Of a stretch of 64,000 nucleotides of DNA, positions 41,468 through 51,000 are shown piece by piece. Source of the stretch: JAGOMX01 sp041738135. GTDB taxonomy: Bacteria; Pseudomonadota; Alphaproteobacteria; JAGOMX01. Every line of letters begins with the position of its first letter. Position 1 is the first letter of the stretch. The notes under the pieces were generated by a model. That model was not told where the DNA came from. It saw only the letters and a program-made list of their open reading frames with translations, and did not search any database. Position numbers and translations under genes: made by a program. The stretch is from NCBI GenBank assembly GCA_041738135.1, contig JBGSQK010000053.1, forward strand, positions 1 through 64,000. Direction: 5' to 3'.

Positions 41468-42397
41468 CTACTTCGAAAATTGCTGCAACCATTGTCTTCC
41501 AGCATGGCCAACGTTATCGTCAGTCATGGCAGCAACGATCACTTCTTGTTTGCGATCTTCCGCATCGCCGTACATCTCGGCCATTAAGATTTGCCATTCT
41601 TGGGCAAGCTCAGAAGAGGGGTTAGCTGCTCTTGCTAGAATCCCATAAATTCTTCCGCGATAATATGTGTCGATGGCTTTGTCTAGCCAAGTCACGACTT
41701 CAGGCGATAAATCGGAAAGCCCACCTTGAAAGCCTTTTTCCCAAATGGTTTCCCTTAGGCCCGCATACTTGCTTGTGAACCAGCCGTTGACCATATCCAT
41801 GCAGCGCTTACCCATTTCGATTCCAGACGGCCCTGACGGATCACGATCAATATTATGGGCGACCTCTTCCAAAAAGTTCGTCCAGGATGTTTCAAAGGCT
41901 TGCTTTTCTTTTTCCGTGTATCGTTTGTTAAGGTCTGCATCAAAACGAGCTAAGTCTTGAATTTCTTCCGGGTTCAGTGCTTTAGCTACCCATGTTTTTT
42001 GTGCTTTTTGTGTCATTGTATATACCTCTATCAGTTGAATGACTTTTTCCCAAGGAATAGACTTATCTTCATCACAATCAGAGATAATAGAATCCAACGT
42101 TTTGCTAGCTTCAATCAGTGTTTGCGCTTTTTCAGCCAAAACCCCCGATTGGGCTTCCAGGTGAGATCGCACATTCACTTCCCGATCCAGTAAAAACTTG
42201 ATCTTCGAAAGCTCAAAGCCAAAAAACTTCAGCGCTATAATCTGTTGCAGTTTCAATAAATCCTTTTCAGAGTAAAGACGATAACCATTGGCAAGCCTTA
42301 AGGACGGTTTCAACAAACCAATGCGGTCATAATGATGCATCGTCTGCACCGATACACCGGTCAGTTTACTTAAGTCTTTTACGTACCATTGAGCCAT
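41468..42397 (-). CDS. MerR-family regulator with TipA-S-like antibiotic-binding domain
   Basis: 309 residues. The N-terminal ~70 residues are a MerR winged helix (YVKDLSKLTGVSVQTMHHYD then LANGYRLYSEKDLLKLQQI), followed by a coiled-coil dimer helix and, from about residue 175, a TipAS domain (LEEVAHNIDRDPSGPSGIEM, WFTSKYAGLRE, AMTDDNVGHAG), which in TipA binds thiopeptide antibiotics. ATG at 42397 with AAGGAG upstream. Its promoter has the long 19-base spacer and inverted repeat characteristic of MerR control, so it is probably autoregulated. Confidence 0.87.
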   Translation of the reverse strand: MAQWYVKDLSKLTGVSVQTMHHYDRIGLLKPSLRLANGYRLYSEKDLLKLQQIIALKFFGFELSKIKFLLDREVNVRSHLEAQSGVLAEKAQTLIEASKTLDSIISDCDEDKSIPWEKVIQLIEVYTMTQKAQKTWVAKALNPEEIQDLARFDADLNKRYTEKEKQAFETSWTNFLEEVAHNIDRDPSGPSGIEMGKRCMDMVNGWFTSKYAGLRETIWEKGFQGGLSDLSPEVVTWLDKAIDTYYRGRIYGILARAANPSSELAQEWQILMAEMYGDAEDRKQEVIVAAMTDDNVGHAGRQWLQQFSK

Positions 42398-42421
42398 CGT
42401 TCTATCTCCTTAATTTAAGAC

Positions 42422-42448
42422 GATAAGGTATATAGCAACTATAGGGTC
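42422..42448 (-). promoter_or_regulatory. MerR-type promoter/operator of the TipA-like regulator
   Basis: On the minus strand TTGACC, then 19 bases, then TATCGT; the spacer holds the dyad CTATAG-TTG-CTATAT. The overlong spacer with a central inverted repeat is typical of MerR-activated promoters. A near copy is at 43,758-43,778. Confidence 0.65.
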
Positions 42449-42482
42449 AAGAAGTTTTTTTCACTAGTTTTTTGTATTAAAA

Positions 42483-43607
42483 TTATTGTTGAGGAGGCAC
42501 GTGTGTGCCCAGCCATTTTACAATATGCTGACGATATTCACTAAACCAAGAATCCACATCCTTGCCGCCAAGGTTTGTGTCCACAGAACTCCAATGTGGG
42601 CCTCGCTTGAAAAACCAGTTGTAAGATTCATGGAATGTTCCATATCCAAACCATGGGATTTTAGCAGCAAAAAAAGCTTGATCTGAAAAAGCACTATGCT
42701 GAACATGGGGTGACCATATGGTAGCATTAGCAATATTGGTTAGTTGATCGCCCACATCCTCTTGATATTGCAGCATGCCTCGGATGAACAAAATTGGCTT
42801 GCCTGTCGGATTTTCAGACACGCCAATCCGGCCATAAATCTTGCGATCCGTAATTTTGGAATCAATATCTACGACAGCCCTAACACGCTCATATTGAACC
42901 CCTAGAGTGTGAGCCACATTTCCACCAAAGCTGTGTCCCATGAGGACAGTGTTATTTTTATCAAGGATACAATCGTTGAGCTCACTCTCAAATTTATCCA
43001 AGTGAGCCAACATATATTCCACATCTTGAATTGCACCAGTCATTGCCTCATCATAATATTGATAACGATAGTCGCGATCTCTTGAGGCGTTCCATGCATC
43101 CTTGAGAGTCAGTACGATAGTTGTGCCGTCCGGGAATTTTACAAAATTGGAGACGTAAGGTTGGTCAAGGCTCAACACCACATAGCCTTGAGATGCAAGT
43201 TCTTCGCATAGAATTGTGTATTTTTGACGTTCCTCTCCCAACCCGGGAACAAATACTATTACTGGAAACGGCAGTGAAGGAACAGGTGCGGCATTGGGTT
43301 TTGAATGGGCTAAAACCCGCGTGCTATTTAGGACTCCATCTTCTATAGTCTCTGGCATGTATGGATATACTCCATCATGATTTTCAGCAGGATAATATGC
43401 CTGAACCATCCACCGCCGAGGGCTTGAGTCTCGAAACATTTTGCGCGTTGAATCCTGAGTTTCAATGGCTTTAGTGCCAACAGCGTATGGCCCAGACGGC
43501 TTGAGCAGCAGTACTTCATGCGTCGTTCCCACATTAGCGTAAACGAATAAGCCAATAACAAGAATGCAGGTTCCCAAAAACATTGGTATTGCTTTTTTCT
43601 TAAACAT
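42483..43607 (-). CDS. Exported or anchored alpha/beta hydrolase, PAF-acetylhydrolase-like
   Basis: About 374 residues from ATG 43607, where a hydrophobic signal begins (MFLGTCILVIGLFVYANVG); the frame opens at 43688 and the start is uncertain. The body has LKPSGPYAVGTKAIETQD, VQAYYPAENH, FVPGLGEERQKY and the nucleophile elbow GHSFGG, matching platelet-activating-factor acetylhydrolase/dienelactone hydrolase-like enzymes; compare the protein at 12,040. Upstream lies a fragment of a merR gene with its operator, so it may have come under MerR-type control. Confidence 0.78.
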   Translation of the reverse strand: MFKKKAIPMFLGTCILVIGLFVYANVGTTHEVLLLKPSGPYAVGTKAIETQDSTRKMFRDSSPRRWMVQAYYPAENHDGVYPYMPETIEDGVLNSTRVLAHSKPNAAPVPSLPFPVIVFVPGLGEERQKYTILCEELASQGYVVLSLDQPYVSNFVKFPDGTTIVLTLKDAWNASRDRDYRYQYYDEAMTGAIQDVEYMLAHLDKFESELNDCILDKNNTVLMGHSFGGNVAHTLGVQYERVRAVVDIDSKITDRKIYGRIGVSENPTGKPILFIRGMLQYQEDVGDQLTNIANATIWSPHVQHSAFSDQAFFAAKIPWFGYGTFHESYNWFFKRGPHWSSVDTNLGGKDVDSWFSEYRQHIVKWLGTHVPPQQ

Positions 43608-43692
43608 AGCCTTTATACATACCTCAAAATAGTATCGACTATTTCTATAAGGGGCACTGCAATAATTCCTTGCATCATCGACGAGCACCGAT

Positions 43693-43728
43693 CATTTACT
43701 TAAGTTCCTTACATGCCATTGAGCCATC
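43693..43728 (-). pseudogene. Fragment of a merR gene (first 11 codons)
   Basis: ATG at 43728 reads MAQWHVRNLSK then TGA, against MAQWYVKDLSK at the start of the MerR gene at 42,397. The flanking upstream bases, including the operator, are also conserved. The rest of the gene is gone; the hydrolase gene follows. It is a duplication remnant. Confidence 0.75.
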
Positions 43729-43757
43729 GTTTTATCTTCTTAATTTAGCATAATTAT

Positions 43758-43778
43758 GCATATAGCAACTATAGGTCC
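43758..43778 (-). promoter_or_regulatory. Second copy of the MerR-type operator
   Basis: The dyad ACCTATAGTTGCTATATGC matches the operator at 42,430-42,447 almost base for base (GACCCTATAGTTGCTATATACC). It precedes the merR fragment and may drive the hydrolase at 42,483, giving joint control by the TipA-type regulator. Confidence 0.55.
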
Positions 43779-43838
43779 GAGTTGTTTTTCTGGCTAGTTT
43801 TTGGGCAAGATTATTATTCTACCATATCCTGCCTTACC

Positions 43839-44315
43839 TTAACTATTCTCACCACAAACAACGCTTTGGTCTTTAGGCGATGACAATATAATATGCGTCA
43901 TCGTCTTGATAACGCCCATTTGACCTTTTAGAAAATCCGTAATGAAATTTTCTAGAGCCTTTGTGTCCGCCACCCGGACTTTCAACATATATGAATATTC
44001 TCCCGTCAGATGATGGCATTCCAGAACATTGTCGTGTGATGTGACGCCATCGATGAAGGTTCGATCTCGATCCTTCCACTCCACCAGCACAAAAATGTAT
44101 GCACCCAATGCCATGTCCATAAAATGACAATCAAATAGTGCTACAACCTTTTTTATGACGCCGTCCGCCTTAAGTTTACGGACGCGTTCATTGGTGGCTG
44201 ATGCAGAAAGCCCAATTAACTCTCCGATGGCTGCATTTGTAAGCGTTGCGTCTTGCATTAAAATTAGGCCAAGCTTACGGTCTGTTTCATCATATGCGAT
44301 ACTATGTATTGACAT
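43839..44315 (-). CDS. Lrp/AsnC-family transcriptional regulator
   Basis: 158 residues from ATG 44315 (MSIHSIAYDETDRKLG); the frame opens at 44351 without a good signal. N-terminal helix-turn-helix (LTNAAIGELIGLSASATNER), C-terminal RAM/ligand domain (VLECHHLTGEYSYMLKVRVA). Family members sense amino acids. It is divergent from a LysE exporter gene 57 bases away, the standard pairing in which the Lrp-type regulator controls amino-acid export. Confidence 0.88.
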   Translation of the reverse strand: MSIHSIAYDETDRKLGLILMQDATLTNAAIGELIGLSASATNERVRKLKADGVIKKVVALFDCHFMDMALGAYIFVLVEWKDRDRTFIDGVTSHDNVLECHHLTGEYSYMLKVRVADTKALENFITDFLKGQMGVIKTMTHIILSSPKDQSVVCGENS

Positions 44316-44371
44316 TCTGTCTTTCACGATTATATATACTGTATAAAGCAATATATAAAGGATAGTATCTT

Positions 44372-45007
44372 ATGTCAACGTTAATTCACCTGATGGAAGC
44401 CTGGCTCATAGGAATTGCCATAGCTGCGCCTGTGGGTCCCATCGGTATGCTGTGTATACGTAAGACTCTGGAGATAGGGTTAGTTGGGGCCATCGCAGTG
44501 GGGCTAGGCGCAGCCCTTGCTGACAGCGCTTATGGTCTTGTTGCCGCATTGGGCTTGACGGCTGTTTCACATTTTCTGTTGGCAAAAGCCACTTACATCA
44601 AATTGGTTGGCGGCGTCTTTTTGCTCTACTTGGCTTACAGGGAACTAAAAGTAAAGCCAAGCTCAGCAGGCGTGACTGTTGGTAAGAGCAAAAACATGAG
44701 CAGGCTAACAGCGGAAGTCTTCTTTCTAACGCTAACCAACCCAGCAACGATTCTAAGCTTTATCGGAATCTTCGCAAGCATTGGTGGCGGTGCAAGCTCC
44801 ACCTCAGAGATGTTTTTGTTGGTGCTGGGAATTTTCCTTGGATCTATGACATGGTGGCTGTTTTTAAGTACCCTTATCGTCAAAATCAAACACAAGCTGC
44901 CAGAAAGCTGGATTCACCGCATCCGATATCTATCAGCCATAATCCTCGGTGGGTTTGGCCTATGGGCGGTGTTAAGTGGTTTTCTCGTATATGTTAGTCT
45001 TGAATAG
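44372..45007 (+). CDS. LysE-family amino-acid exporter
   Basis: 211 residues with about six membrane helices and the family's opening motif AAPVGPIGMLCIRKTLEIG. NPATILSFIGIFASIG in the middle is also typical. LysE/RhtB proteins export amino acids or related small molecules. Its partner is the divergent Lrp-type regulator. AAAGGATAG precedes the ATG. The 3' end overlaps the convergent GNAT gene by 36 bases. Confidence 0.88.
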   Translation: MSTLIHLMEAWLIGIAIAAPVGPIGMLCIRKTLEIGLVGAIAVGLGAALADSAYGLVAALGLTAVSHFLLAKATYIKLVGGVFLLYLAYRELKVKPSSAGVTVGKSKNMSRLTAEVFFLTLTNPATILSFIGIFASIGGGASSTSEMFLLVLGIFLGSMTWWLFLSTLIVKIKHKLPESWIHRIRYLSAIILGGFGLWAVLSGFLVYVSLE

Positions 45008-45736
45008 CGCCTTGAATCCTAGCTTTTTGTAAAGCGATAAGCCATCTACAGATGCATCTAGAAAACACTTTGTAGCCCCCATTTCAATGGCTTTAAGTAA
45101 GACATACTTCATGAGATGCGTTGCAAAACCTCTGCCCTGGAAATCAGATGAGGTGCTCAAATCATCAATCCTGGCGAGACCATCATGAATCGAAAGTGTA
45201 ATTGAAGATACCGCCTCATGACCCACAAAAAGACTGAAGTGGTTTAGAGCATGTCCCTGACCTAAAGCCATTTTATGGCTATAAGTATATTGTATTGTTA
45301 CAAGTTGAGTGGACTCAAAGGCATCCGAAAGTGGGCGAGACCACTCGTCTAAATCACCGTCCATTGGCCGGATTGCATGCGCCATCTCCTCCAAAAAGCA
45401 TTCGCTTTCCCTAAGATCCAGAACCATCGCCATACTTCCGTAGGCCCTTGAAAAACCATAGCCCTTTAAAACATCATCCATTTCACGATTGCTGAGTTCT
45501 TCCGCAACAACCATCACAAAATCAAGATTTTCGTCCCCATAAAACTGCAAACATTCTTTCAGGATAGGCTCAATGGAAGAAACCTGTTTCCTAACGAAAA
45601 CCGGATTCAAGTTTCCAGCTTGTACGCCTGTAATGTAAGCTTTCACCTCATCAGCGATCTCTAAACAATCCCACGAAATGGCCCGCCAGAAATAGTCTTC
45701 TGCCTGTTGATATAGGTTAATTAAGCTGCTTGTCAT
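44972..45736 (-). CDS. GNAT-family N-acetyltransferase
   Basis: 254 residues. The C-terminal half is a GNAT domain with the loop SSDFQGRGFATHLMKYVLLK and LYKKLGFKALF at the end; the N-terminal half is a divergent acetyltransferase-like region (DENLDFVMVVAEEL), so it may be a two-domain GNAT with one inactive half. The ATG overlaps the stop of the AAA gene by four bases (ATGA), so the two are coupled. Substrate unknown. Confidence 0.8.
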   Translation of the reverse strand: MTSSLINLYQQAEDYFWRAISWDCLEIADEVKAYITGVQAGNLNPVFVRKQVSSIEPILKECLQFYGDENLDFVMVVAEELSNREMDDVLKGYGFSRAYGSMAMVLDLRESECFLEEMAHAIRPMDGDLDEWSRPLSDAFESTQLVTIQYTYSHKMALGQGHALNHFSLFVGHEAVSSITLSIHDGLARIDDLSTSSDFQGRGFATHLMKYVLLKAIEMGATKCFLDASVDGLSLYKKLGFKALFKTNIYEKTT

Positions 45737-46263
45737 TGGATCGCCCCCAAAATCATTACAACTCTTTCAGTAAGAGGTTTAGCTGGGATTTTAACACAAT
45801 CATACCCAAATTTCGTATAAGCTTCTTCGTGTATTTTTTCAAACTTCAGGGCTTCTTCAAAACTAATTTTTCGTGCAGCCGTTGGCTCACAAAAGCCCAA
45901 ATTCTCCACAAAGAAAACCTTGTTCTCGTAAATGCCATTCGTGCGTTCAATTTCTGCTAACAACGCTGCCGATGATTCATAACCAAGGTACACAGCTAAA
46001 GCATAAGTACATACTGGTGAGCGATCATAAAACTGGATTAGCGAATCAGTTTCCTGCGCTAGAATCTGTCGCAGGCGCTGCATGTTAATAATTCCGTCAA
46101 TAAATACCGGACTCATCCAAGGCTCAGCATTACCTCTAGCTTGTTCGATGGCTATAACATCGGTAGCAGCCTCATGGACAACAAGATATCCTTGTTCCTC
46201 GAGAGCTTTGATGATTGATGTTTTCCCGCAGCCCGGGGTGCCAGTTAAAATATATCGCTTCAT
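45733..46263 (-). CDS. AAA_28-like P-loop ATPase/kinase
   Basis: 176 residues. Walker A GTPGCGKTS is at residues 7-15; the VVHEAATDVIAIEQ and FYDRSPVCTYALA segments match AAA_28 (NadR/Ttd14-like) small P-loop proteins. GAGGA precedes the ATG. Biochemical role is unknown; the family includes nucleotide-binding chaperones and kinases. It is coupled to the GNAT gene downstream and 33 bases after the AlaX gene. Confidence 0.8.
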   Translation of the reverse strand: MKRYILTGTPGCGKTSIIKALEEQGYLVVHEAATDVIAIEQARGNAEPWMSPVFIDGIINMQRLRQILAQETDSLIQFYDRSPVCTYALAVYLGYESSAALLAEIERTNGIYENKVFFVENLGFCEPTAARKISFEEALKFEKIHEEAYTKFGYDCVKIPAKPLTERVVMILGAIQ

Positions 46264-46296
46264 AAGTTCCTCATTCTACAAATCCATTTCGCTGAT

Positions 46297-46929
46297 TCAT
46301 GCCAACCTAATCTCGATCCTCTCAATGGATTTTCCTGGATGGGACCGCTTTAAAGTAACATAACCAACCTCAGCAGTAGATTTCACGTGGGTGCCGCCGC
46401 AGGGGACTTGCGCAAAGCCGTCTACCTTCCAATAGCGTCTTTGGGTTTCAGCATCTGTAAAGCCTTTTTCAATAGCCTTGTCGCTATTGATGATCTCGTT
46501 ATATTCAGCCAACACTTCTTCAAATATCAAGGAAATGTTATTGTCAGAGATAAAATCTATCCGTGCTTTTGATTCAGAAATATGGGCGCCGACTTTTTCG
46601 AAGCCATATTTTCGTGTGACAATCTCAAGAATTAACTCAGCGGCAAAATGCAGACGCATGAGATTATGCCTGCGCGGCCAATCGATTGTCATGGTCACAT
46701 TATTATTCGGCTCCAGGCTATGTCCTTCTGGAAGGGTGTAGTAAATGAGATTGCCCTCCATGCGAGAGCCGATCACCTCAATGCCATTTATAAAGGCATT
46801 ATCGCTTTCTTGGCCACCCGAAAAAGAAAAGGCGATGGTATCGGCGAACAACACTTCGCAGTCGTTAACCTCAACCACCTGTGTGTTCAAGGTATGTTGA
46901 TATGGATCATCCCAAAAGACTTTCCTCAT
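46297..46929 (-). CDS. Alanyl-tRNA editing protein (AlaX-like)
   Basis: 210 residues from ATG 46929, which has AAGGA at good spacing; the frame opens at 46980. It is a free-standing version of the alanyl-tRNA synthetase editing domain: SFSGGQESD near the N-terminus, the zinc-site helix in LMRLHFAAELIL, and CGGTHVKSTAEVG near the C-terminus. It would hydrolyse mischarged Ser/Gly-tRNA(Ala) or act on a related aminoacyl compound. The first zinc motif reads HFAAE, not HxxxH, a variant also found in some family members. Confidence 0.83.
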   Translation of the reverse strand: MRKVFWDDPYQHTLNTQVVEVNDCEVLFADTIAFSFSGGQESDNAFINGIEVIGSRMEGNLIYYTLPEGHSLEPNNNVTMTIDWPRRHNLMRLHFAAELILEIVTRKYGFEKVGAHISESKARIDFISDNNISLIFEEVLAEYNEIINSDKAIEKGFTDAETQRRYWKVDGFAQVPCGGTHVKSTAEVGYVTLKRSHPGKSIERIEIRLA

Positions 46930-47087
46930 AATAAATTCCTTATCATATTTTGGACAAGTGCCTATGCACAACACGATCATCTGCAGTTGTCACCAACTGT
47001 TGGCTATAGCTGCCCAGAGAACCACGCCTTCGTGATTTTGCGGCAATTCATATCCTCATTACACCCACATTCATACTTCCCATTTTG

Positions 47088-47924
47088 TTACGTTATAGCA
47101 TTTTCAAATTCTTTGAAAACATCCTTAACCATAGCCATCTGTTCAAGCCATGGAAAATGTCCAGCATTTTGTATTTTTTTCATTACGATGTTTTGCCTAT
47201 GAAATCGTTTATCATTTTCGAAAAGAGTATATGGCGTCATAAAGTCGTGACTAGCGCCAACAATTAAAGTTGGAACGTTTTGAGGTATCCATTTTGCATT
47301 GAAATTTATTTCCTGAACTTTCTTAAGCCACCAAGCTGCCGCTAAATAATTCATAGGAATCGTCTCAAGCAACTGCTTTCCTATTTCGATGCTTTCATTT
47401 GGAAAGTAATAGGGAGCGCAAGCTAATAATGCTGTTTTAAACGTATCAGGATTTGGATTTTTTTCAAATTCTGTGATTGGATCGAGCGTTATGGAGATAT
47501 TATTTTCTTTCGCACATTTAGAGGCTTCTTCCATCCATAAAGACGGTGCTGAATTCAGAATTACCAAGCCTTTTAGTAATTGCTCTAACTGCGGAAAGAG
47601 AAGAGGGAGCTCCCCACCAAATGAATGACCGACACAAATAGGATTTTGGAATTTTTGAATAGAAGAGAGTAAGCAATCACCCCAAGTTTCAAAATCATAA
47701 TCTGCCTTAATTTGCTCTGTTATGTTGCTTCCATTTGCGGGAAAATCAATTAGCCAAAAATTACCCATCACATCTAGCTCATTAATCAATGTTAAAAAAT
47801 AACTTGAGTCAACACCAGGCCCACCCGGCACGAAGAGCCAATTATTGATGACACTGCCTGGATTGGATTTGACGAGTTGGTACCGGACAGAGTTGTCATC
47901 ATAAAAATATTTATTTGATTTCAT
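47088..47924 (-). CDS. Alpha/beta hydrolase
   Basis: 278 residues without a signal peptide. FVPGGPGVDSSYFLTL is the HGGPG-like oxyanion segment of proline iminopeptidase-type hydrolases, GHSFGG is the nucleophile elbow (about residue 95), and NAGHFPWLEQ supplies the catalytic His near the C-terminus. It would act on small esters or peptides in the cytoplasm. AAGGG lies upstream of the ATG. It is the last cargo gene before the relaxase. Confidence 0.82.
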   Translation of the reverse strand: MKSNKYFYDDNSVRYQLVKSNPGSVINNWLFVPGGPGVDSSYFLTLINELDVMGNFWLIDFPANGSNITEQIKADYDFETWGDCLLSSIQKFQNPICVGHSFGGELPLLFPQLEQLLKGLVILNSAPSLWMEEASKCAKENNISITLDPITEFEKNPNPDTFKTALLACAPYYFPNESIEIGKQLLETIPMNYLAAAWWLKKVQEINFNAKWIPQNVPTLIVGASHDFMTPYTLFENDKRFHRQNIVMKKIQNAGHFPWLEQMAMVKDVFKEFENAIT

Positions 47925-48056
47925 TTTAAAGAGGCCCTTGTTTTTGAATGAAAAATTTAAGGCATACTAGCAAAGGGCGGCGCTCCCCCGCAAGTAGTGT
48001 TTCATAGTAAACTTATTCTAAGGGCTTTAGATCCCGGGAGAGTTGCTGAAGGATCC

Positions 48057-51000
48057 CTACATCTCCATCCCACGATCCCTTTGCTTAATACGATCATGCT
48101 CTTGTAGCTTATGATGCATCTCCTCCAACTTAGCACCTACGGGCTCGTTGATGGCTTTGATGCTTTGAATTATCGTTGGATCTTTCGCCAGTAACTTCAT
48201 TTTTTCGTCCAATTCTACGAGCAGCTTTTCCTTCGCGACAGGATCGGCCGTAGATTTGAGATCCTTAAAAAGGTCGTCAAAAGATGCTGCAGCTTTGCCT
48301 ATGGGCGTATCGTTCATTCTGATCTTTGAGTCTTCATCAAGGCAGGGTTTGGGCTCAGCGACATTAGGCGAGTCTTGAGTTTTTGATGCATCTTCAATGT
48401 ATTGCTTTACGTATTCAGCAACGCCTGTAGGGCCTTGTTCTCTCAGTACATCATTAAAATCCTGGCCTGGGGTGGATGGTTTCAGGACATCAACAGTGTG
48501 ACCTTTATCCTCCAATGCTTCCATGGCCTTTTGAACCAACAGATGGGTTTGAGACGTGGTTTTATGTTCATCGTTGTCGGCACAAAGGACTATTGTCCTT
48601 TCAGGGCCACTGTAGTTAGCCATGTTATGGATACCCAAGGATGCGACGATTTTGCCGGCGACGCCTGTTTCCTTAATAGACATAGCTGTTTCAAGGCCTT
48701 CAGCGATGAAGACTCGACCGGATCCTTCTTGTAAAGTTACGAATGATTCTTTTGACAGGCCGTATTGTAGCTTGTTGAGTTTGTCTCCTTCTTGATTCTT
48801 TGCGCGCGTGCCATCTCTGTTCAATTTGGTTACCTGCACTACCGACAGTGATCCATCGGCTTTGCGACCAAAAGCTGCAAAGCAATTGTGGCCCAGCCTT
48901 TTCTGCTCGCCGTTATAAAGGAAACTTGTGCCCTTGGGCAGGCATTTGAGGTCGTCCGATATTGTGCCATGGATACTGCGCTCCCTTCGTAAGTACGTCT
49001 CGACCACACTACCTTTGATGGGTTGAGCTTTCGCATACAGATCTGCCACAGACTTCAATTTCTGATCATCCTCTAATTTTTGATCGATAGTTGGCTCATC
49101 ATACCTTTTCTCAACAGGCATCCGGGCCAGGTCATGAGAGTTCATATTGAGCTCCTGAGCCAGGTATTCGACCGCTCCCCTGAAATCAACGCCCTTTTCC
49201 CTTTGGATAAGATGGAAGATATTTCCCTTTTCGCTGGTTGAAAAATCATACCAAAGCCCGGCTTTTGAGCCAGCTATAGTGAAACTCAGCTTACCATCAC
49301 CACCAAACCTCAATTGTATTTTGTTGCTTTGCTTTGTGCTTGTCTGACCAAGAATTCTTGGGACGATATCGGCGTATCTGCCATGCGCTGCGTCCAAAAC
49401 TACATCTGCTGATAAGTAGGTAGGCCTTTCCTTATAAACCTCATGATGAGCATTGCGGGTAGGTGTGAATCTAGAGATTTCCTTTGAGCCATTTTTCTGA
49501 GCCTGAGCATACAATTTCGATTCAGCTTCTGGCCTCATGCCTTTGAATGCTATAAGAGCAACCTGATTCTGAACTAAAACCTCCGCGTTCTGATTGCGCG
49601 CGCTCAGTAGCTGAAGCCATTCAGGCTTTTGCGTGCTTTGGTTCATGATAGCCATGGGCTCCAGTGCCATGTCAGACTCTTTGCCTTTGGCTTGGACCAT
49701 ACTCCAGAGACGCGCGACCTCATGGGACTTAGAGAGATAGTCTTTGATGGGTTTGTAAACTTCATCTGGCTGAACGTCAGTGGCGATTTCACCGCTCACA
49801 ACACCTTTATTAAAAGCCACATCAAATGTCAGGCGATTAAAGTCCACATCAGCTTCTTTCATTATCTGCTTGGACTTGTCATATGTTAGCTGGAGCATTA
49901 ACTTGCCAGCCAAATCAGCACGTGTGTGCACGTCAGCTACTTCTCTATATTCTTTAATCAGAGCCCTTGTTTGACCCCCAATCGCATGCTCAAGCATCTT
50001 ATTCTCATCAACCTTATGCTGTTCCAAATGCTGCTGCACTTGGCCTCCAGGCGAGACAATCTGCAGTGCCAGTTCGTCGCGAAGGGCCTGGCATTTCTTA
50101 AACTCCTCTTGGGTAACCAAACTGTTTGACGATACCTGAACTGAATTCTCTTCAAGTTTTTTGATCTGACCAAACACAGTGGCGGCCCGATTACGCATTT
50201 GTACGTATGAGTTGACCAGGTCAAAATCTTGTTTTTGCTCATCGGTTAGTCCCTCGCGATATATGTTCCGCTCATACTCTTTATAATGAGCTTTTGCCTG
50301 ATCCTTAACGCCGGCAAAGTAGACCATGTCCTCGGCCAAAACTTTGTCGCCCCAGTAGTCATTATGGGTTTCTGTGTTTTCTTCCTGCTTCACGCCAAAG
50401 AACTGTCGGTACAGACGAGGGTTTTCGTGAATGACCGATGCCATGAAATCTCGTTTTGATTTGAGCTCAGTATAGTCCCCGTAAAGCTCATGCGTCTGGG
50501 AAAGGGCCCCTGGATGAGTTGCTTCTATGGTCGACCACAATTTTCTGGCCTCCCGTACCATCCCCATATAGCCTTGCGCTGAAATGGAAGCCCTGTGTTC
50601 TAGATCAGAAAGTAACCGAGTGCGAAAACCTGCATCAACTTCCAGCACATCGCGGCGGATGCCAGCCAATCGCACATAAGGCAGGTGGTTTACCCAATCC
50701 TCCAGGATTTCCTTTGCCGCTTCTTCCTTCTGCTCAAACAACTGTTGATAGGCATTATAAGCCGCCTGCTTATAAAGAGGCTCAGGCTTCTTTTCTGTTT
50801 CATCACCAGACTTGACTGAAGCCGTATCCTTGGCTTTGCCTTGGATGGAAGTCCATTCCATTTCTTCTCTCATCATTCCCACCTCTGCTATTAAGTCTTT
50901 ATAGTTCTGCACTCTTGCTAAGAACGGCCTTTGCTTTTCTGACACTTGATAATCGGCTAAAGTATCCCGCATGCCGCCATAGCTCAGCTGATCCACCAGG

